DNA of 64,000 nt from Allobosea robiniae (GCF_900102525.1 NZ_FNBZ01000008.1:1-64000); one strand, 5' to 3'; shown: positions 51,168 to 60,040, numbered from the stretch's first letter. Notes: generated by a model not told the origin, from the letters alone. Translations and numbers: made by a program.

Positions 51168-51749
51168 CTAGTTCAGGATGATGTAGAATGCCTCGGCGAG
51201 GGTCAGATCGACCATGTCGCCCCTCCGCAGACGCAGCAGATCGGCCTTGAGCGCGGGATCGGCGACCTTGAGCGAACGCGCGCCGAACGGGCCGACATAG
51301 CTCACGACGCTCGTGGCCGCGTCGAACCTTTCGAACCGCGCGGTCAGCGTGATCGTCCGCACGACGAACCTGTCCGGCAGGTTCTGGAATTGCGGTTCGC
51401 CGGCCGCTTCCGTGTAGGCGATCCCCGGCCTGGCCCCGCGCCTGCTGCGTCCGATATCCAAGAGCGCGCCCTCGATCCGTCGGATCTCGACCCTGTCGCC
51501 CTCGCGAAGCCGTTCGAGATTGCCGAACGCCGGCGGGACGTCGACGCGCCAGGTGTTGCCCTGCTGCTCGACGACGACCGAGCGATCGCTCCGGTCGATC
51601 GACACCACCCGGACATTCAGGCGTTCGATCTCGACCGGGCCGACCCCGGCGACGATGACGGTTTCGCTGGCGATCTCGGGATACGGGGCGCAAGCCGCGA
51701 CGCCCGCAGCGATCGAAAGCGCGACGATCAGGCTGATATGCCTTGGCAT
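51168..51749 (-). CDS. putative lipoprotein
   Basis: The 193-residue protein starts at ATG 51749 (MPRHISLIVALSIAAGVAAC), a short signal with a lipobox-like VAAC (Cys about 20). The mature part is a beta-rich repeat: two similar blocks that contain VEIERLNVRVVSIDRSDRSV and LTARFERFDAATSVVSYVGP, each followed by a DxLRLRRGD or ERLREGD segment. It lies between the envelope genes; I do not recognise a named family. The 177 bases before its stop (50991-51167) hold no gene. Confidence 0.65.
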   Translation of the reverse strand: MPRHISLIVALSIAAGVAACAPYPEIASETVIVAGVGPVEIERLNVRVVSIDRSDRSVVVEQQGNTWRVDVPPAFGNLERLREGDRVEIRRIEGALLDIGRSRRGARPGIAYTEAAGEPQFQNLPDRFVVRTITLTARFERFDAATSVVSYVGPFGARSLKVADPALKADLLRLRRGDMVDLTLAEAFYIILN

Positions 51750-51815
51750 GAATACCTCCGTCTTGAATCGGCCTATTGCAGGCCCGCCTGGTTTCTCTCG
51801 CAATGACCAGTCTTC

Positions 51816-52391
51816 TCAGGGTGGGCAGACGTCCCAGAAGCCCTGCGTTCGCTGCGGATTTGTGTAGAACCAGCAATAGCCGGGTGCCGGCGGTTGCGAA
51901 CTGACATAGGCTCGGGCCGCCGCGGCCGTTGCGAAGCCGATTGCCGCCCCCGACACGACCGCCAGGCCCGGATGCCACCAATAGCCGGCTGGGCGAACCC
52001 AGGGACGAACCGGAGCAGGCACAGGCCGATAGCCGGGGCGGACAACGGCCCCACGACCCGCAACGACATTCCCTCGTGGCCCGCGCGCGACATAACCCCT
52101 GCCGGCCACAGCACCGCGCGGCCCGCGAGCGACATAGCCGCGCCGGGCGACTACGCCGCCTCTCGGCCCGACGGCGACGCCCCGTTCAGCAAAACCCCGG
52201 CGGTATTGGGTCGGCTCGACGAACTCGGGCGCGACATTCCCCAATCTCGATCCGATCGGCGTGAATGCCTGTGCGTCAAACGAAACGAGCGAGATCGGCA
52301 ACAACGTCACGGCCATGGCCTTCGATACAAGGCCGACGATCGACGCTGCCCGAAGGGAACGGGCCGCGTTCGCACTCAAGAACGACATCAT
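51816..52391 (-). CDS. secreted Gly/Arg-repeat protein
   Basis: The 191-residue protein has a hydrophobic N-terminus (AARSLRAASIVGLVSKAMAVTLLPISLVS) and a repeat region with RRGYVARGPRG, GRGYVARGPRG and related copies (about residues 70-115), then a hydrophobic stretch (VVSGAAIGFATAAAARAYVS) and a C-terminal domain with two Cys (PPAPGYCWFYTNPQRTQGFW DVCPP). The pattern is that of small surface or periplasmic proteins in Rhizobiales. The ATG at 52391 follows AAGGAGATGG. The frame upstream of it is a shadow. Confidence 0.72.
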   Translation of the reverse strand: MMSFLSANAARSLRAASIVGLVSKAMAVTLLPISLVSFDAQAFTPIGSRLGNVAPEFVEPTQYRRGFAERGVAVGPRGGVVARRGYVARGPRGAVAGRGYVARGPRGNVVAGRGAVVRPGYRPVPAPVRPWVRPAGYWWHPGLAVVSGAAIGFATAAAARAYVSSQPPAPGYCWFYTNPQRTQGFWDVCPP

Positions 52392-52428
52392 CCATCTCCT
52401 TCTGTCCTGATCCATCTCATCAACGAGG

Positions 52429-52449
52429 AAAAAGCAGAGCCAGGCTCTG
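52429..52449 (-). terminator. intrinsic terminator
   Basis: On the minus strand CAGAGC (52444-52449) pairs with GCTCTG (52435-52440) around three bases, followed by C and five T (52429-52433). It closes the gene ending at 52466. Confidence 0.7.
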
Positions 52450-52465
52450 TGCTGGCGGGTGGCTG

Positions 52466-52876
52466 TTATTTGTCGCACCGGTGATAGCTGGTCTCGACCT
52501 CCGGAAACTCCGGGTCGAAGCGCAGGACATCGCCGTCGGGCTTGAAGCGGACGGACACGCTCGACGTCTCGAAGATAACTGCAGTCTTGCAGCCGAGCAG
52601 AACGGTCAACACGTCCCCCTTCTGCTTCGAGGAGATCACATCGCAGGTGGCGTTCGCACCGCGAATATGCTTGCCGGTCGCAATAAATCCCGACCAACCT
52701 TCGGCTGAGTGCTTGAAGACGAGTTGCCCGTTGCGTTTGGCGAAGACCTGGTCGCAGCTCGCCGCACTCGTTGCCCACGCGCCTTGCAGACGCTCGACCG
52801 CCAGGCTCGGCTGCCCGATGGCCGTGGCAGCGACCGCGAGAAGCGCCAAGGCGACAGGTTTCGTACCTCGTTTCAT
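52466..52876 (-). CDS. secreted hypothetical protein
   Basis: The 136-residue protein begins at ATG 52876 (MKRGTKPVALALLAVAATAIG), a clear signal peptide. The mature part has four Cys (SCDQVF, ATCDVIS, LLGCKTAV, YHRCDK), probably two disulfides, and beta strands (FKHSAEGWSGFIATGKHI). There is no recognised family. A perfect GTAACtGTTAC site lies 105 bases upstream and a terminator just after its stop, so it is a single-gene unit with the shared regulatory site. Confidence 0.7.
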   Translation of the reverse strand: MKRGTKPVALALLAVAATAIGQPSLAVERLQGAWATSAASCDQVFAKRNGQLVFKHSAEGWSGFIATGKHIRGANATCDVISSKQKGDVLTVLLGCKTAVIFETSSVSVRFKPDGDVLRFDPEFPEVETSYHRCDK

Positions 52877-52980
52877 GCTTTCATCCACTGAAGTGTCGGC
52901 CCGATCGACCTTGCCCGCATGTCGCGGCAGGCAATATCTTCGAACGAACTCCGCAGAGTCGGAAGCAGTTTGGCGGCCGT

Positions 52981-52991
52981 AACTGTTACAC
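52981..52991. promoter_or_regulatory. GTAAC-N-GTTAC palindrome upstream of the secreted protein
   Basis: The perfect inverted repeat GTAACtGTTAC lies 105 bases upstream of the start at 52876, the same distance as the sites before the sulfatase (110) and the DUF1254 operon (110). It shares GGCCGTAACTGT with the sulfatase site. Between 52992 and 53281 there is otherwise nothing identifiable. Confidence 0.55.
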
Positions 52992-53281
52992 TCCAGAATG
53001 CGGATGCTCGACAGCTACCGGACGAAGACGCTCGAATTTGCAGACCCAGCCAGAAATTTCGCGGGGCCGCCGGAAACATGCGCGCTCCACCAAGCCGCTA
53101 ACGCGCCGCGTAAGCGCCGACTTGCAAAGCCGGAGCGTTGGTACGCCTGATGGCGGAACCGTCAGCATTACGCAGCTCCCTTGCTCACAAGAAGCGAGAT
53201 CATTGGATGAGGGGTCTCGAAACAGGTTGGGGATTTCGCGGCATTCGTGGCGCTCAAACGCGACGATCAAACGAGGAGTCG

Positions 53282-54601
53282 ATGTTCGTTCCTAAACGCA
53301 TTCTGCCTGACGAGAAGCGCGTTCCGCCAGTTCGGCGCGGCGCTCTGTCGATCGCGACCAGAATGCATGCGGCAACGGCGCTTGCCGCTATCTGTATTCC
53401 CGTATTCGCAAGCCCACATGCGCTCGCGGCCAGCAAGCCTCCCCTGTTCCTGCGCAGCTGCACGATCACTCCTCCTGAACCGAGTCCGGTTTTTTCATTT
53501 CCTGCCGCCTCGAAGCCTGCTGCGGTAAGCGATGACGAAGACGATGATGAGGATGACGAAAGCCCCCACGGCTTCGTATCGCCGGGGTTAGGCGCCTGCG
53601 TAGCCGTCTCCGGCACGGTGAATGCGGGGCTCCAGCGCGACAGCTACAAGGCGAACGCGCTGGCCCGGGCGACCGGTCTGGTGCCGCAGGGGGCCATCAG
53701 TTTCCCGCTGAGCGCCTCCTTCCGCATCGAAACCGGGCAAACGCTTTCCGATGGACACTATCTGGCGAGCGCCTTCGAGTTCTCGATCGACACGTCCAGC
53801 GACGGTGGCAGCGAGCTCACGATGAGCGAGGCCAGCGTTACTTTCGGCGCGTTCGCCTTCGGGTTGGCGGGCTCGCGCTTTGATTTCTGGACCGGCGACG
53901 ACTTCGCCTTCATCGGTCGGATTCCGAGCCGCACCGTTGCGCTGATCGGCTACGAGCGACAGCTGACCGAACAGCTTAGCCTGTCGCTGTCGGTCGAAGA
54001 CACCTCCGCCGACCGGCGCACGGTGCTGCCAAACCGGGGCAATCGCGTGCCCGACGGTGTCGCGCGTTTGCTCTACGAGCAGGACGGTTTGACGTTGCAC
54101 GGAGCCATCGCGGTGCGTGACGTACCGGGCGGTGGTTCCGGCCGCGTCGGCCGGGCTGCGATCCTCGGCGCGACCTGGGAGAAGACGCTGCTGGACCGGC
54201 CGTTGACGCTGACGGCCCAGATCGCCGGAGCCGTGGACGCGGCCCCCTATATCGGTTCCAGGCTTGACCAGCGCACGGCCTTTTCGGCCCTGACCGGAGA
54301 CCTGACAACGCGCGGCTGGTCCGGCGTAGTCGCTATCGGGCGTGAATGGACGGATGAATGGTCGACCAACACCTATGTCAGCCGGTATCGGCTTTCGATT
54401 CCGACCTCTTCCGGGTTGGCCGGCTTGATTCAGATCGACCGGGTCGCGGCGAACCTGGTCTGGGCGCCGGTCGATGGACTGCGCATCGGCCTCGAAGGTT
54501 CCATCGCTTGGCAGAAGCTCGACATCGCCGGGAATGCACGCGCGGCGAGCCTCTCGGGCCGGCAAAGTTCGGCGCAGCTTTTCTTCGAACGAACCTTCTG
54601 A
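53282..54601 (+). CDS. alphaproteobacterial porin
   Basis: The 439-residue protein has a signal region (SIATRMHAATALAAICIPVFA), an acidic spacer (DDEDDDEDDESPHG) and a 16-stranded-type beta barrel (ACVAVSGTVNAGLQRDSYK; ASFRIETGQTLSDGHYLASA; FAFIGRIPSRTVALIGYERQ) ending in a terminal Phe (LFFERTF), needed for outer-membrane insertion. It fits the porin family of Rhizobiales, with a general diffusion role. I take ATG 53282 after GAGGAG; the frame upstream to 53138 is unlikely. The acidic spacer is unusual for a porin. Confidence 0.8.
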   Translation: MFVPKRILPDEKRVPPVRRGALSIATRMHAATALAAICIPVFASPHALAASKPPLFLRSCTITPPEPSPVFSFPAASKPAAVSDDEDDDEDDESPHGFVSPGLGACVAVSGTVNAGLQRDSYKANALARATGLVPQGAISFPLSASFRIETGQTLSDGHYLASAFEFSIDTSSDGGSELTMSEASVTFGAFAFGLAGSRFDFWTGDDFAFIGRIPSRTVALIGYERQLTEQLSLSLSVEDTSADRRTVLPNRGNRVPDGVARLLYEQDGLTLHGAIAVRDVPGGGSGRVGRAAILGATWEKTLLDRPLTLTAQIAGAVDAAPYIGSRLDQRTAFSALTGDLTTRGWSGVVAIGREWTDEWSTNTYVSRYRLSIPTSSGLAGLIQIDRVAANLVWAPVDGLRIGLEGSIAWQKLDIAGNARAASLSGRQSSAQLFFERTF

Positions 54602-54970
54602 CGACCATCCTCGATTACGCATGCGCGATTATGATCTGCAGTGTGGAAGTAATGTGTCGAGCTGAACCCCGCCAGCGTCGCCCTTCGAAATAAGGCAAAC
54701 TTTTTACTCGGCCTTCCTCTTCGCTGTCGGCCCGCCGACAAAGGCAGCAAGGGCTCGTCGCACGCACATTAGCTTCGCTAATGAGACAGCCCGAAAGCAG
54801 ACACCTTCAGAGTCCGCTTAGGGCCACAAACGCAGGTCGCTCTTCCGGGTGAGATGCGCCAGTTGCGGACATTGGGAGCTTACCCAGAAGCTGACGTTCG
54901 CGAGGGATAGGCGCCGAATCTGAGGACGACCGTCCTGCAAGGGGTATCCTCTGCCGTCGCCGAGTGGACG
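54602..54970. other. 369-base intergenic stretch with two small hairpins
   Basis: TGTCGGcccgCCGACA (about 54726-54741) and CATTAGCttcGCTAATG (about 54769-54785) are the only structure I see. No gene is supported. The second hairpin is followed by no T-tract. Confidence 0.35.
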
Positions 54971-55195
54971 TTAGATTTCGGGAGCGATGAGTAGGTCTTG
55001 AATGGCCAACCCGGAGCTATCGAACACGGTGATATCGGCATCAGTATCCTGCCCAACACCTCGCCGGTTAGATCCATCCGGATACGGGCGAGCGCCGCGA
55101 CTTCGTAGCGGGCCTGGTGGCCAGTTCCAAAAATGGCAAGCATGGAGGCGTCGCGGCGCGCCAATAGATCGGTCGCGACCGCGTCAGCCTCTCCG
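54971..55195 (-). pseudogene. ornithine cyclodeaminase/mu-crystallin fragment
   Basis: The N-terminal part (ADAVATDLLARRDASMLAIFGTGHQARYE, split across 20-residue windows ADAVATDLLARRDASM and LAIFGTGHQARYEV) carries the Rossmann motif of the ornithine cyclodeaminase family. About 20 residues later the frame shifts, and the other frame gives DADITVFDSSGLAIQDLL and a stop at 54971-54973, the family's C-terminus. So roughly 130 central residues are deleted and the frame is broken. The N-terminal third is also missing. It is a clear relic with no function. Confidence 0.7.
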
Positions 55196-55397
55196 CCTCA
55201 GCCGTGTGGTAGGCGTTGGGCGGAAGTCAGAAAGGCGTTCGATCGTTTAGCCGAGGCCGGCTGCGCGGCGTGTGTCACTACGTCTGCCTCAGGCAAAAAC
55301 GGGATCATCTTGTTCGTCTTCTCTACTTTCTACGGCTGAACCGCTCGACAGGTCCAATGCGGCCGGATCAAGCAGCGAACATTGGCTACGCAGCAAG
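55196..55397 (+). other. 202-base gap
   Basis: The DNA between the cyclodeaminase relic and the sensor kinase holds only short frames with no family features. It is probably part of the same decayed area. Confidence 0.25.
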
Positions 55398-56738
55398 TCA
55401 ACTGCGGGAATCGGGTGCCATCTGGAGCGTTGCTTCCAGGCCGCCATGGTCGCCGCGGTTGGCGAGACGGAGTTGTCCGCCCATGCGCCGCACGGCAGCA
55501 TCGGCGATCGCCAACCCAAGTCCGGTTCCGATCGCGCTCTTGTTGCGGCCGCGGAAGAAGCGCTGCGTGACGAGGGGGATTTCATCCTCTGGAATGCCCA
55601 TACCCTCGTCTTCGACCACGATCCCGTTCCCGGCCGCAGCCTTGCGCCAGGTCACCATGCCGCCTGAGGGCATGTGCCGCACAGCGTTGTCGTGGAGGTT
55701 GCGAAGGGCGAGCGTCAGCAGTTCGCGGCTGACGACCACGGTCAGCTCCCTGAGCGCGGGTTCGATCGTGACCGAAATGCCGGCTTCGGGAGCGGGGGCC
55801 GTGGCCGTGATCTCGTCGAAGACGTCACCGATGATGACGGGCTCGCGAGCCTGCGGCTCGGCATTCGCGTCGAGCTTCGCGAGCGCCAGCAGCTGGCGCA
55901 CGAGGCGCGTGGTCCTGTCGACGGAGAGCACGATCTGCTGCAGCGCCCCCTGTCTGACCTCCGGAGCGGCGGCGCTCATCGCGATCTGGGCCTGCATCTT
56001 GAGCCCTGCAAGCGGTGTCCGCAGCTCATGCGCCGCGAAGGCCGTGACCTCCCGTTCGTGCCGCCGGGCCGCCTCGACCTTGGCGAACAGACCGTTCAGT
56101 GCCTGCGTCAGCGGCTTGACCTCCGCTGGTGCGCGCACGGGATCGATCGGGCTCATATCGTCGGCGTCACGCCCGCCGACGTCGCGGGCCATCGTCCGCA
56201 GCGGCCGCAGGCCTCGCCCTAGGCTGATCCAGATCAGCAGGGCGAGCAGCGGTGCGATCAAAAGGGCTGGCGCCAGCAGCCCTTTGATCAGATCGGAGAC
56301 GAGGCGGTCGCGCAGGCCGAGCCGGTCTCCGACCATAACCCGCGCGCCCGTGGCGGCATTGGCGATGGTGTAGATGCGCCAGGTCTCGCCATCGACGACG
56401 CGGTCGGAAAAGCCCGCCGCCGCTTCCGTCAGGCGGCTATCGGGCGCACCGCTCGACCGAGCCATCAGGCGGCCATCCAGCGACCAGATCTGGCACGAAA
56501 GCTGGCGCTCATAGCCCGCCCCTTCTGCGGGCAGGCTCGGAAGGACGGCAGCGGGGGATGTCATGTCGGCGTTGGCAACGAGCGAATTCACCATCCGCGC
56601 CGCCTCCTGCAGACGGGTATCGAGGACGTGCTCCAGCTCCCCGCGCGTCCCAGCGTAGATCCACAGGACGGCCGACAGCCAGATCATCCCGGTCGCGCTC
56701 AGCAGGATCGCGAAGAGGCGCCCGCGCAAGGAGGTCAT
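55398..56738 (-). CDS. sensor histidine kinase (QseC/PmrB-like)
   Basis: The 446-residue inner-membrane kinase has transmembrane helices at about 8-28 and 155-175 around a periplasmic 2CSK_N-type sensor domain, a HAMP region (about 176-228), HisKA with His237 (AFAAHELRTPLAGL) and HATPase_c (N box NLHDNAVRHMPSG; DEGMGIPED; GTGLGLAIAD). In QseC/PmrB-type kinases the cue is extracellular metals, pH or small molecules; here the input is unknown. The start overlaps the response regulator stop by four bases, so the pair is co-translated. Confidence 0.9.
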   Translation of the reverse strand: MTSLRGRLFAILLSATGMIWLSAVLWIYAGTRGELEHVLDTRLQEAARMVNSLVANADMTSPAAVLPSLPAEGAGYERQLSCQIWSLDGRLMARSSGAPDSRLTEAAAGFSDRVVDGETWRIYTIANAATGARVMVGDRLGLRDRLVSDLIKGLLAPALLIAPLLALLIWISLGRGLRPLRTMARDVGGRDADDMSPIDPVRAPAEVKPLTQALNGLFAKVEAARRHEREVTAFAAHELRTPLAGLKMQAQIAMSAAAPEVRQGALQQIVLSVDRTTRLVRQLLALAKLDANAEPQAREPVIIGDVFDEITATAPAPEAGISVTIEPALRELTVVVSRELLTLALRNLHDNAVRHMPSGGMVTWRKAAAGNGIVVEDEGMGIPEDEIPLVTQRFFRGRNKSAIGTGLGLAIADAAVRRMGGQLRLANRGDHGGLEATLQMAPDSRS

Positions 56739-57397
56739 GACGGCACCCTGATCCGGTAGCCGAGGCCGCGAACCGTCTCGATCACGTCACGGCCGATCTT
56801 GGCCCGCAGGTGGTGGATATGGACTTCGACCGCATTGCTCTCGATCTCCTCCTGCCAACCATAGAGCCGATCCTCGATCTCGGCCTTGGAGCGCACCGTG
56901 CCGGGCCGCTCCAGCAAGGCCGCCAGCACCGAAAACTCGCGCCGGGACAGTGAGAGAGGCACGCCGTGCAGGGCGACCGACAGATTCGACGGGTCCAGCA
57001 TGATGCCTGCGGCGGCAAGGCAAGGCGACGCCCGCCCCGAGCCACGCCGGGCGATGGCTCGGACGCGGGCACCGAGCTCGTCGAGGTCGAATGGCTTGCC
57101 GAGATAATCGTCCGCCCCGGTGTCGAGGCCGCGGATGCGGTCGGATGTCTCGTCCATCGCCGTGAGCAGCAGAACGGGGGTCTGGTTGCCCGATCCGCGC
57201 ATCTCGCGCAGCAGATCGAGGCCGGAGCCATCCGGCAGCATCAGGTCGAGCACGACCGTATCGAAGACAGAGGTGGACAACGCGGCGCGCGCATCGGCGC
57301 ATGTCCCGACGCAGTCCACCGTCATGCCGGCGAGGCCGAGCCCCACCTTGAGCCCATCGGCCAGAACCGGATCGTCCTCGACCACGAGAATGCGCAT
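56735..57397 (-). CDS. OmpR-family response regulator (QseB/PmrA-like)
   Basis: The 220-residue regulator has a receiver domain (acidic LVVEDD, phospho-acceptor Asp51 in TVVLDLMLPDGSG, Thr in LLLTAMDE, Lys in YLGKPFDLDEL) and a C-terminal winged helix (SRREFSVLAALLERPGTV; SNAVEVHIHHLRAKIGRD; ETVRGLGYRI). In the PmrA/QseB branch the DNA site is CTTAAG-N5-CTTAAG. Exactly such a box lies 51 bases upstream of its start at 57449-57465, so it probably controls itself and the divergent dsbD operon. Confidence 0.9.
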   Translation of the reverse strand: MRILVVEDDPVLADGLKVGLGLAGMTVDCVGTCADARAALSTSVFDTVVLDLMLPDGSGLDLLREMRGSGNQTPVLLLTAMDETSDRIRGLDTGADDYLGKPFDLDELGARVRAIARRGSGRASPCLAAAGIMLDPSNLSVALHGVPLSLSRREFSVLAALLERPGTVRSKAEIEDRLYGWQEEIESNAVEVHIHHLRAKIGRDVIETVRGLGYRIRVPS

Positions 57398-57448
57398 GTG
57401 TCGGTATCCTCCCTCGCATCATCGATCCCGGCGATCAGCCAGCCCAGC

Positions 57449-57465
57449 CTTAAGGCTGGCTTAAG
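57449..57465. promoter_or_regulatory. PmrA/QseB-type response regulator box
   Basis: The sequence CTTAAG-GCTGG-CTTAAG is a perfect match to the PmrA/QseB direct repeat. It is overlapped by the palindrome CCAGCCTTAAGGCTGG (57444-57459). It lies between the regulator gene (start 57397) and dsbD (start 57508), in a position to affect both. The link to the local regulator is inference from family. Confidence 0.65.
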
Positions 57466-57507
57466 CTGCGATGTCGAGATGGCGGCCTCAACCGATCGAA
57501 GGTCGCC

Positions 57508-59292
57508 ATGTACCGCCCGTTTCTCGCAGCGCTCGCCAGCCTCGCCCTCTGCCTCATGGCGATGGTGGGCGTCGCGTCCGCCGCCACGCCGCGCCCGGCT
57601 GACGAGGTCTTCCGCCTCGGCGTGGATCGCGCTGCCGACCGTAGCCTCATCCTCACCTGGACGGCCTTGCCGGGCCATTACCTCTATCGCGAAAGCCTGA
57701 AAGCGCAGCGGCAGGACGGCACGCCATTGACGCTTTCCACTGAGGCCGGCGAGCAGAAGGACGATCCCAATTTCGGACTGACCGAAATCTATCACGGCCA
57801 GACGCAGGCCCGCATCGCGGCCAGCGACGCGCCGGCAACAGGCACTCTTGTCGTGACCTATCAGGGCTGTGCCGAGCAGGGCGTCTGCTATCCGCCGATC
57901 GTCAAGGCTGTCGATCTAGCGACGGGTGCCCTGTCGAAGGCGCAGTCCACCTCCGTCCCGGACACCTCGCCGGCTGTCGCTTCCTCTCCCAGCAACGCAA
58001 CGACAGCCGTAGCACCGGCCGGTCTGTTCTCCGGCAGCTTGGCGTTGACGCTGGCAAGCTTTCTCGGCTTTGGCCTGCTCTTGTCGCTGACGCCGTGCAT
58101 TTTTCCGATGATCCCGATCCTGTCGGGCCTGCTGGCTCAGACGGGCGCGCAACTGTCGGCCAGGCGTGGTTTCGTTTTGTCGGGGGCCTATGTGCTCGCC
58201 ATGGCCTCGGCTTATGCCGCCCTGGGCGTCGCCGCGGCGATGTCAGGCCGCAACCTGCAGATCGCTTTGCAGACACCCTTGGCCCTCGGGCTGATGAGCC
58301 TCGTCTTCGTCACCCTGGCGTTGTCGATGTTTGGCCTCTTCGATCTGCAGCTTCCGCAGGGCTGGGGCACGCGGCTTGCGGGAACCGGCCGCGGTCGCAG
58401 CGGCTCGCCGGGCGGTGCGGCGATGCTCGGCTTCAGCTCGGCGCTGATCGTCGGTCCATGCGTAACGCCGCCGCTGGCGGCCGCGCTGCTCTATGTCGCG
58501 CAGACCGGAGACATGGTGCGCGGGGCGGCGGCGCTGTTTGCGCTCGGCCTCGGCATGGGCCTGCCGCTCGTGCTGTTCGGCACGTTCGGCGCTCGCATCC
58601 TGCCGCGGTCGGGCCCCTGGCTGGTCAAGGCGAAGCAGGGTTTCGGCTTTGTTTTCATCGGCCTCGCCATCTGGATGCTCGCGCGTGTCCTGCCGGCCGG
58701 CATCACGCTCCTGCTGTGGGGCCTGCTGGCGATCGCGGCCGGCGCCTGGTTCGGCGGCTATTCGCTAATCCGCGACCACCTGCGCCTGCTGCCGCGTTTC
58801 GCTGGGGCAGTTCTTGCGCTGTACGGCCTGGTGCTGGTCGGGGCTGCTGCGACGGGGCGACCGGATCCGCTACGCCTCGCGGCCTTTCTCGACGGCGCCG
58901 GTGCGTCGGAGCCGGCTGCGGCAACTGCGAGGGCGAGGATCGTCTCCACGCCCGCCGCCTTCGATGTTGTGCTCGCCGAGGCCCGGGCGGCGAAGCGGCC
59001 GATCCTCGTCGACTTCACTGCCGACTGGTGCACAATCTGCAAGGAGATCGACCGCGGCGTGATGCGCGATCCCGCCATCAGCGCCCGCCTCGACAGGCTC
59101 ACGATCATCCGCGCCGACCTGACCGTCTATGGCAGCGAGGGGCAGGCCCTGATGGACCGCTTCGGCGTCGTGGGCCCGCCGACCCTGTTCTTCATCGATG
59201 CCGGCAGCGGCCGTGAGGTCGATGGGGCCCGCACGACGGGCGCCACCACCGTCGACGCCTTCGCGGCGATGCTCACGAAAGCCGGTGCCTGA
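57508..59292 (+). CDS. dsbD: thiol:disulfide interchange protein DsbD
   Basis: The 594-residue protein has a signal peptide (about 1-26), an N-terminal alpha domain with redox cysteines 121 and 127 (YQGCAEQGVCYPP), an eight-helix beta domain with Cys197 (TPCIFPMIP) and Cys318 (GPCVTPPLA), and a C-terminal thioredoxin gamma domain with Cys508-Cys511 (ADWCTICKE). It carries electrons from cytoplasmic thioredoxin to the periplasm. It is in line with the DsbA-like gene downstream, and both may be under the PmrA/QseB-type box. The full cysteine set is present, so it should work. The ribosome site is GAAGG upstream of ATG 57508. Confidence 0.93.
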   Translation: MYRPFLAALASLALCLMAMVGVASAATPRPADEVFRLGVDRAADRSLILTWTALPGHYLYRESLKAQRQDGTPLTLSTEAGEQKDDPNFGLTEIYHGQTQARIAASDAPATGTLVVTYQGCAEQGVCYPPIVKAVDLATGALSKAQSTSVPDTSPAVASSPSNATTAVAPAGLFSGSLALTLASFLGFGLLLSLTPCIFPMIPILSGLLAQTGAQLSARRGFVLSGAYVLAMASAYAALGVAAAMSGRNLQIALQTPLALGLMSLVFVTLALSMFGLFDLQLPQGWGTRLAGTGRGRSGSPGGAAMLGFSSALIVGPCVTPPLAAALLYVAQTGDMVRGAAALFALGLGMGLPLVLFGTFGARILPRSGPWLVKAKQGFGFVFIGLAIWMLARVLPAGITLLLWGLLAIAAGAWFGGYSLIRDHLRLLPRFAGAVLALYGLVLVGAAATGRPDPLRLAAFLDGAGASEPAAATARARIVSTPAAFDVVLAEARAAKRPILVDFTADWCTICKEIDRGVMRDPAISARLDRLTIIRADLTVYGSEGQALMDRFGVVGPPTLFFIDAGSGREVDGARTTGATTVDAFAAMLTKAGA

Positions 59293-59340
59293 CACCGCCT
59301 CTCCCCTCGCATGTCCATCTCGTCACCCCTGGAGCTTGCC

Positions 59341-59991
59341 ATGAACCGCAGAACCTTCATCTCCCGCTTCGCTGGATTGAGCGCCTCGGGCGTTCTCGCC
59401 ACGATCTGGCCCGCACTGGTGGGGATTCCCACTGCCCTGGGCCAGGAAATCGACACCAACGCCATCCTCAACGACCCCGAGGCGCCCACCGCCGGCAATC
59501 CGAAGGGTGACGTCACCATCGTCGCTTTCCTCGATTACAACTGCCCTTTCTGCAAGCAATCGGCGCCTGATCTCGTTCGCATCGTCAAGTCCGACGGCAG
59601 GATCAGGCTCGTCTACAAGGATTGGCCGATCCTGTCGGAGGCCTCGGTCTATGGCGCGCAGCTCGCGGTCGCAGCCCACTATCAGGGCAAGTACGACGCC
59701 GTGCACCATGCGCTGATGGGCATTCCCGGCAGGCGGATTTCCAAGGAGAGGATGCTGGAAGCCGTGAGGGCATCGGGCGTCGACATGGTCCGCCTCCAGG
59801 CCGATCTCGACGCCAAGGCGGACGCCATCACCGCCCTGCTGCGGCGCAACCTCGCCCAGGCCGACTCCATCGACCTCCAGGGGACGCCGGCCTATCTCGT
59901 CGGCCCGTTCCGGACCTCGACGCTGGATTATGCCGGCTTCAAGCAGGTCGTGGCCGACGCGCGCGCCAAGCAGGCGGCGAAACAGAATTGA
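59341..59991 (+). CDS. DsbA-like thioredoxin-fold protein
   Basis: The 216-residue protein has a twin-arginine-like signal (MNRRTFISRFAGLSASG) and a thioredoxin fold with CPFC (Cys68-Cys71 in LDYNCPFCKQSAPD) and the cis-Pro loop GTPAYLVGP. It resembles the DsbA/BdbD oxidoreductases with a thioredoxin_4 domain. Beside dsbD it may be reduced and act as a reductant or isomerase, rather than as an oxidase. The ATG at 59341 is chosen over a start ten codons upstream because of the signal. It lies 48 bases after dsbD. Confidence 0.88.
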   Translation: MNRRTFISRFAGLSASGVLATIWPALVGIPTALGQEIDTNAILNDPEAPTAGNPKGDVTIVAFLDYNCPFCKQSAPDLVRIVKSDGRIRLVYKDWPILSEASVYGAQLAVAAHYQGKYDAVHHALMGIPGRRISKERMLEAVRASGVDMVRLQADLDAKADAITALLRRNLAQADSIDLQGTPAYLVGPFRTSTLDYAGFKQVVADARAKQAAKQN

Positions 59992-60040
59992 CCGCCATCC
60001 TCGCATCGCCTGCCATCCAAGCCTCATCAGAAAGATCAGA

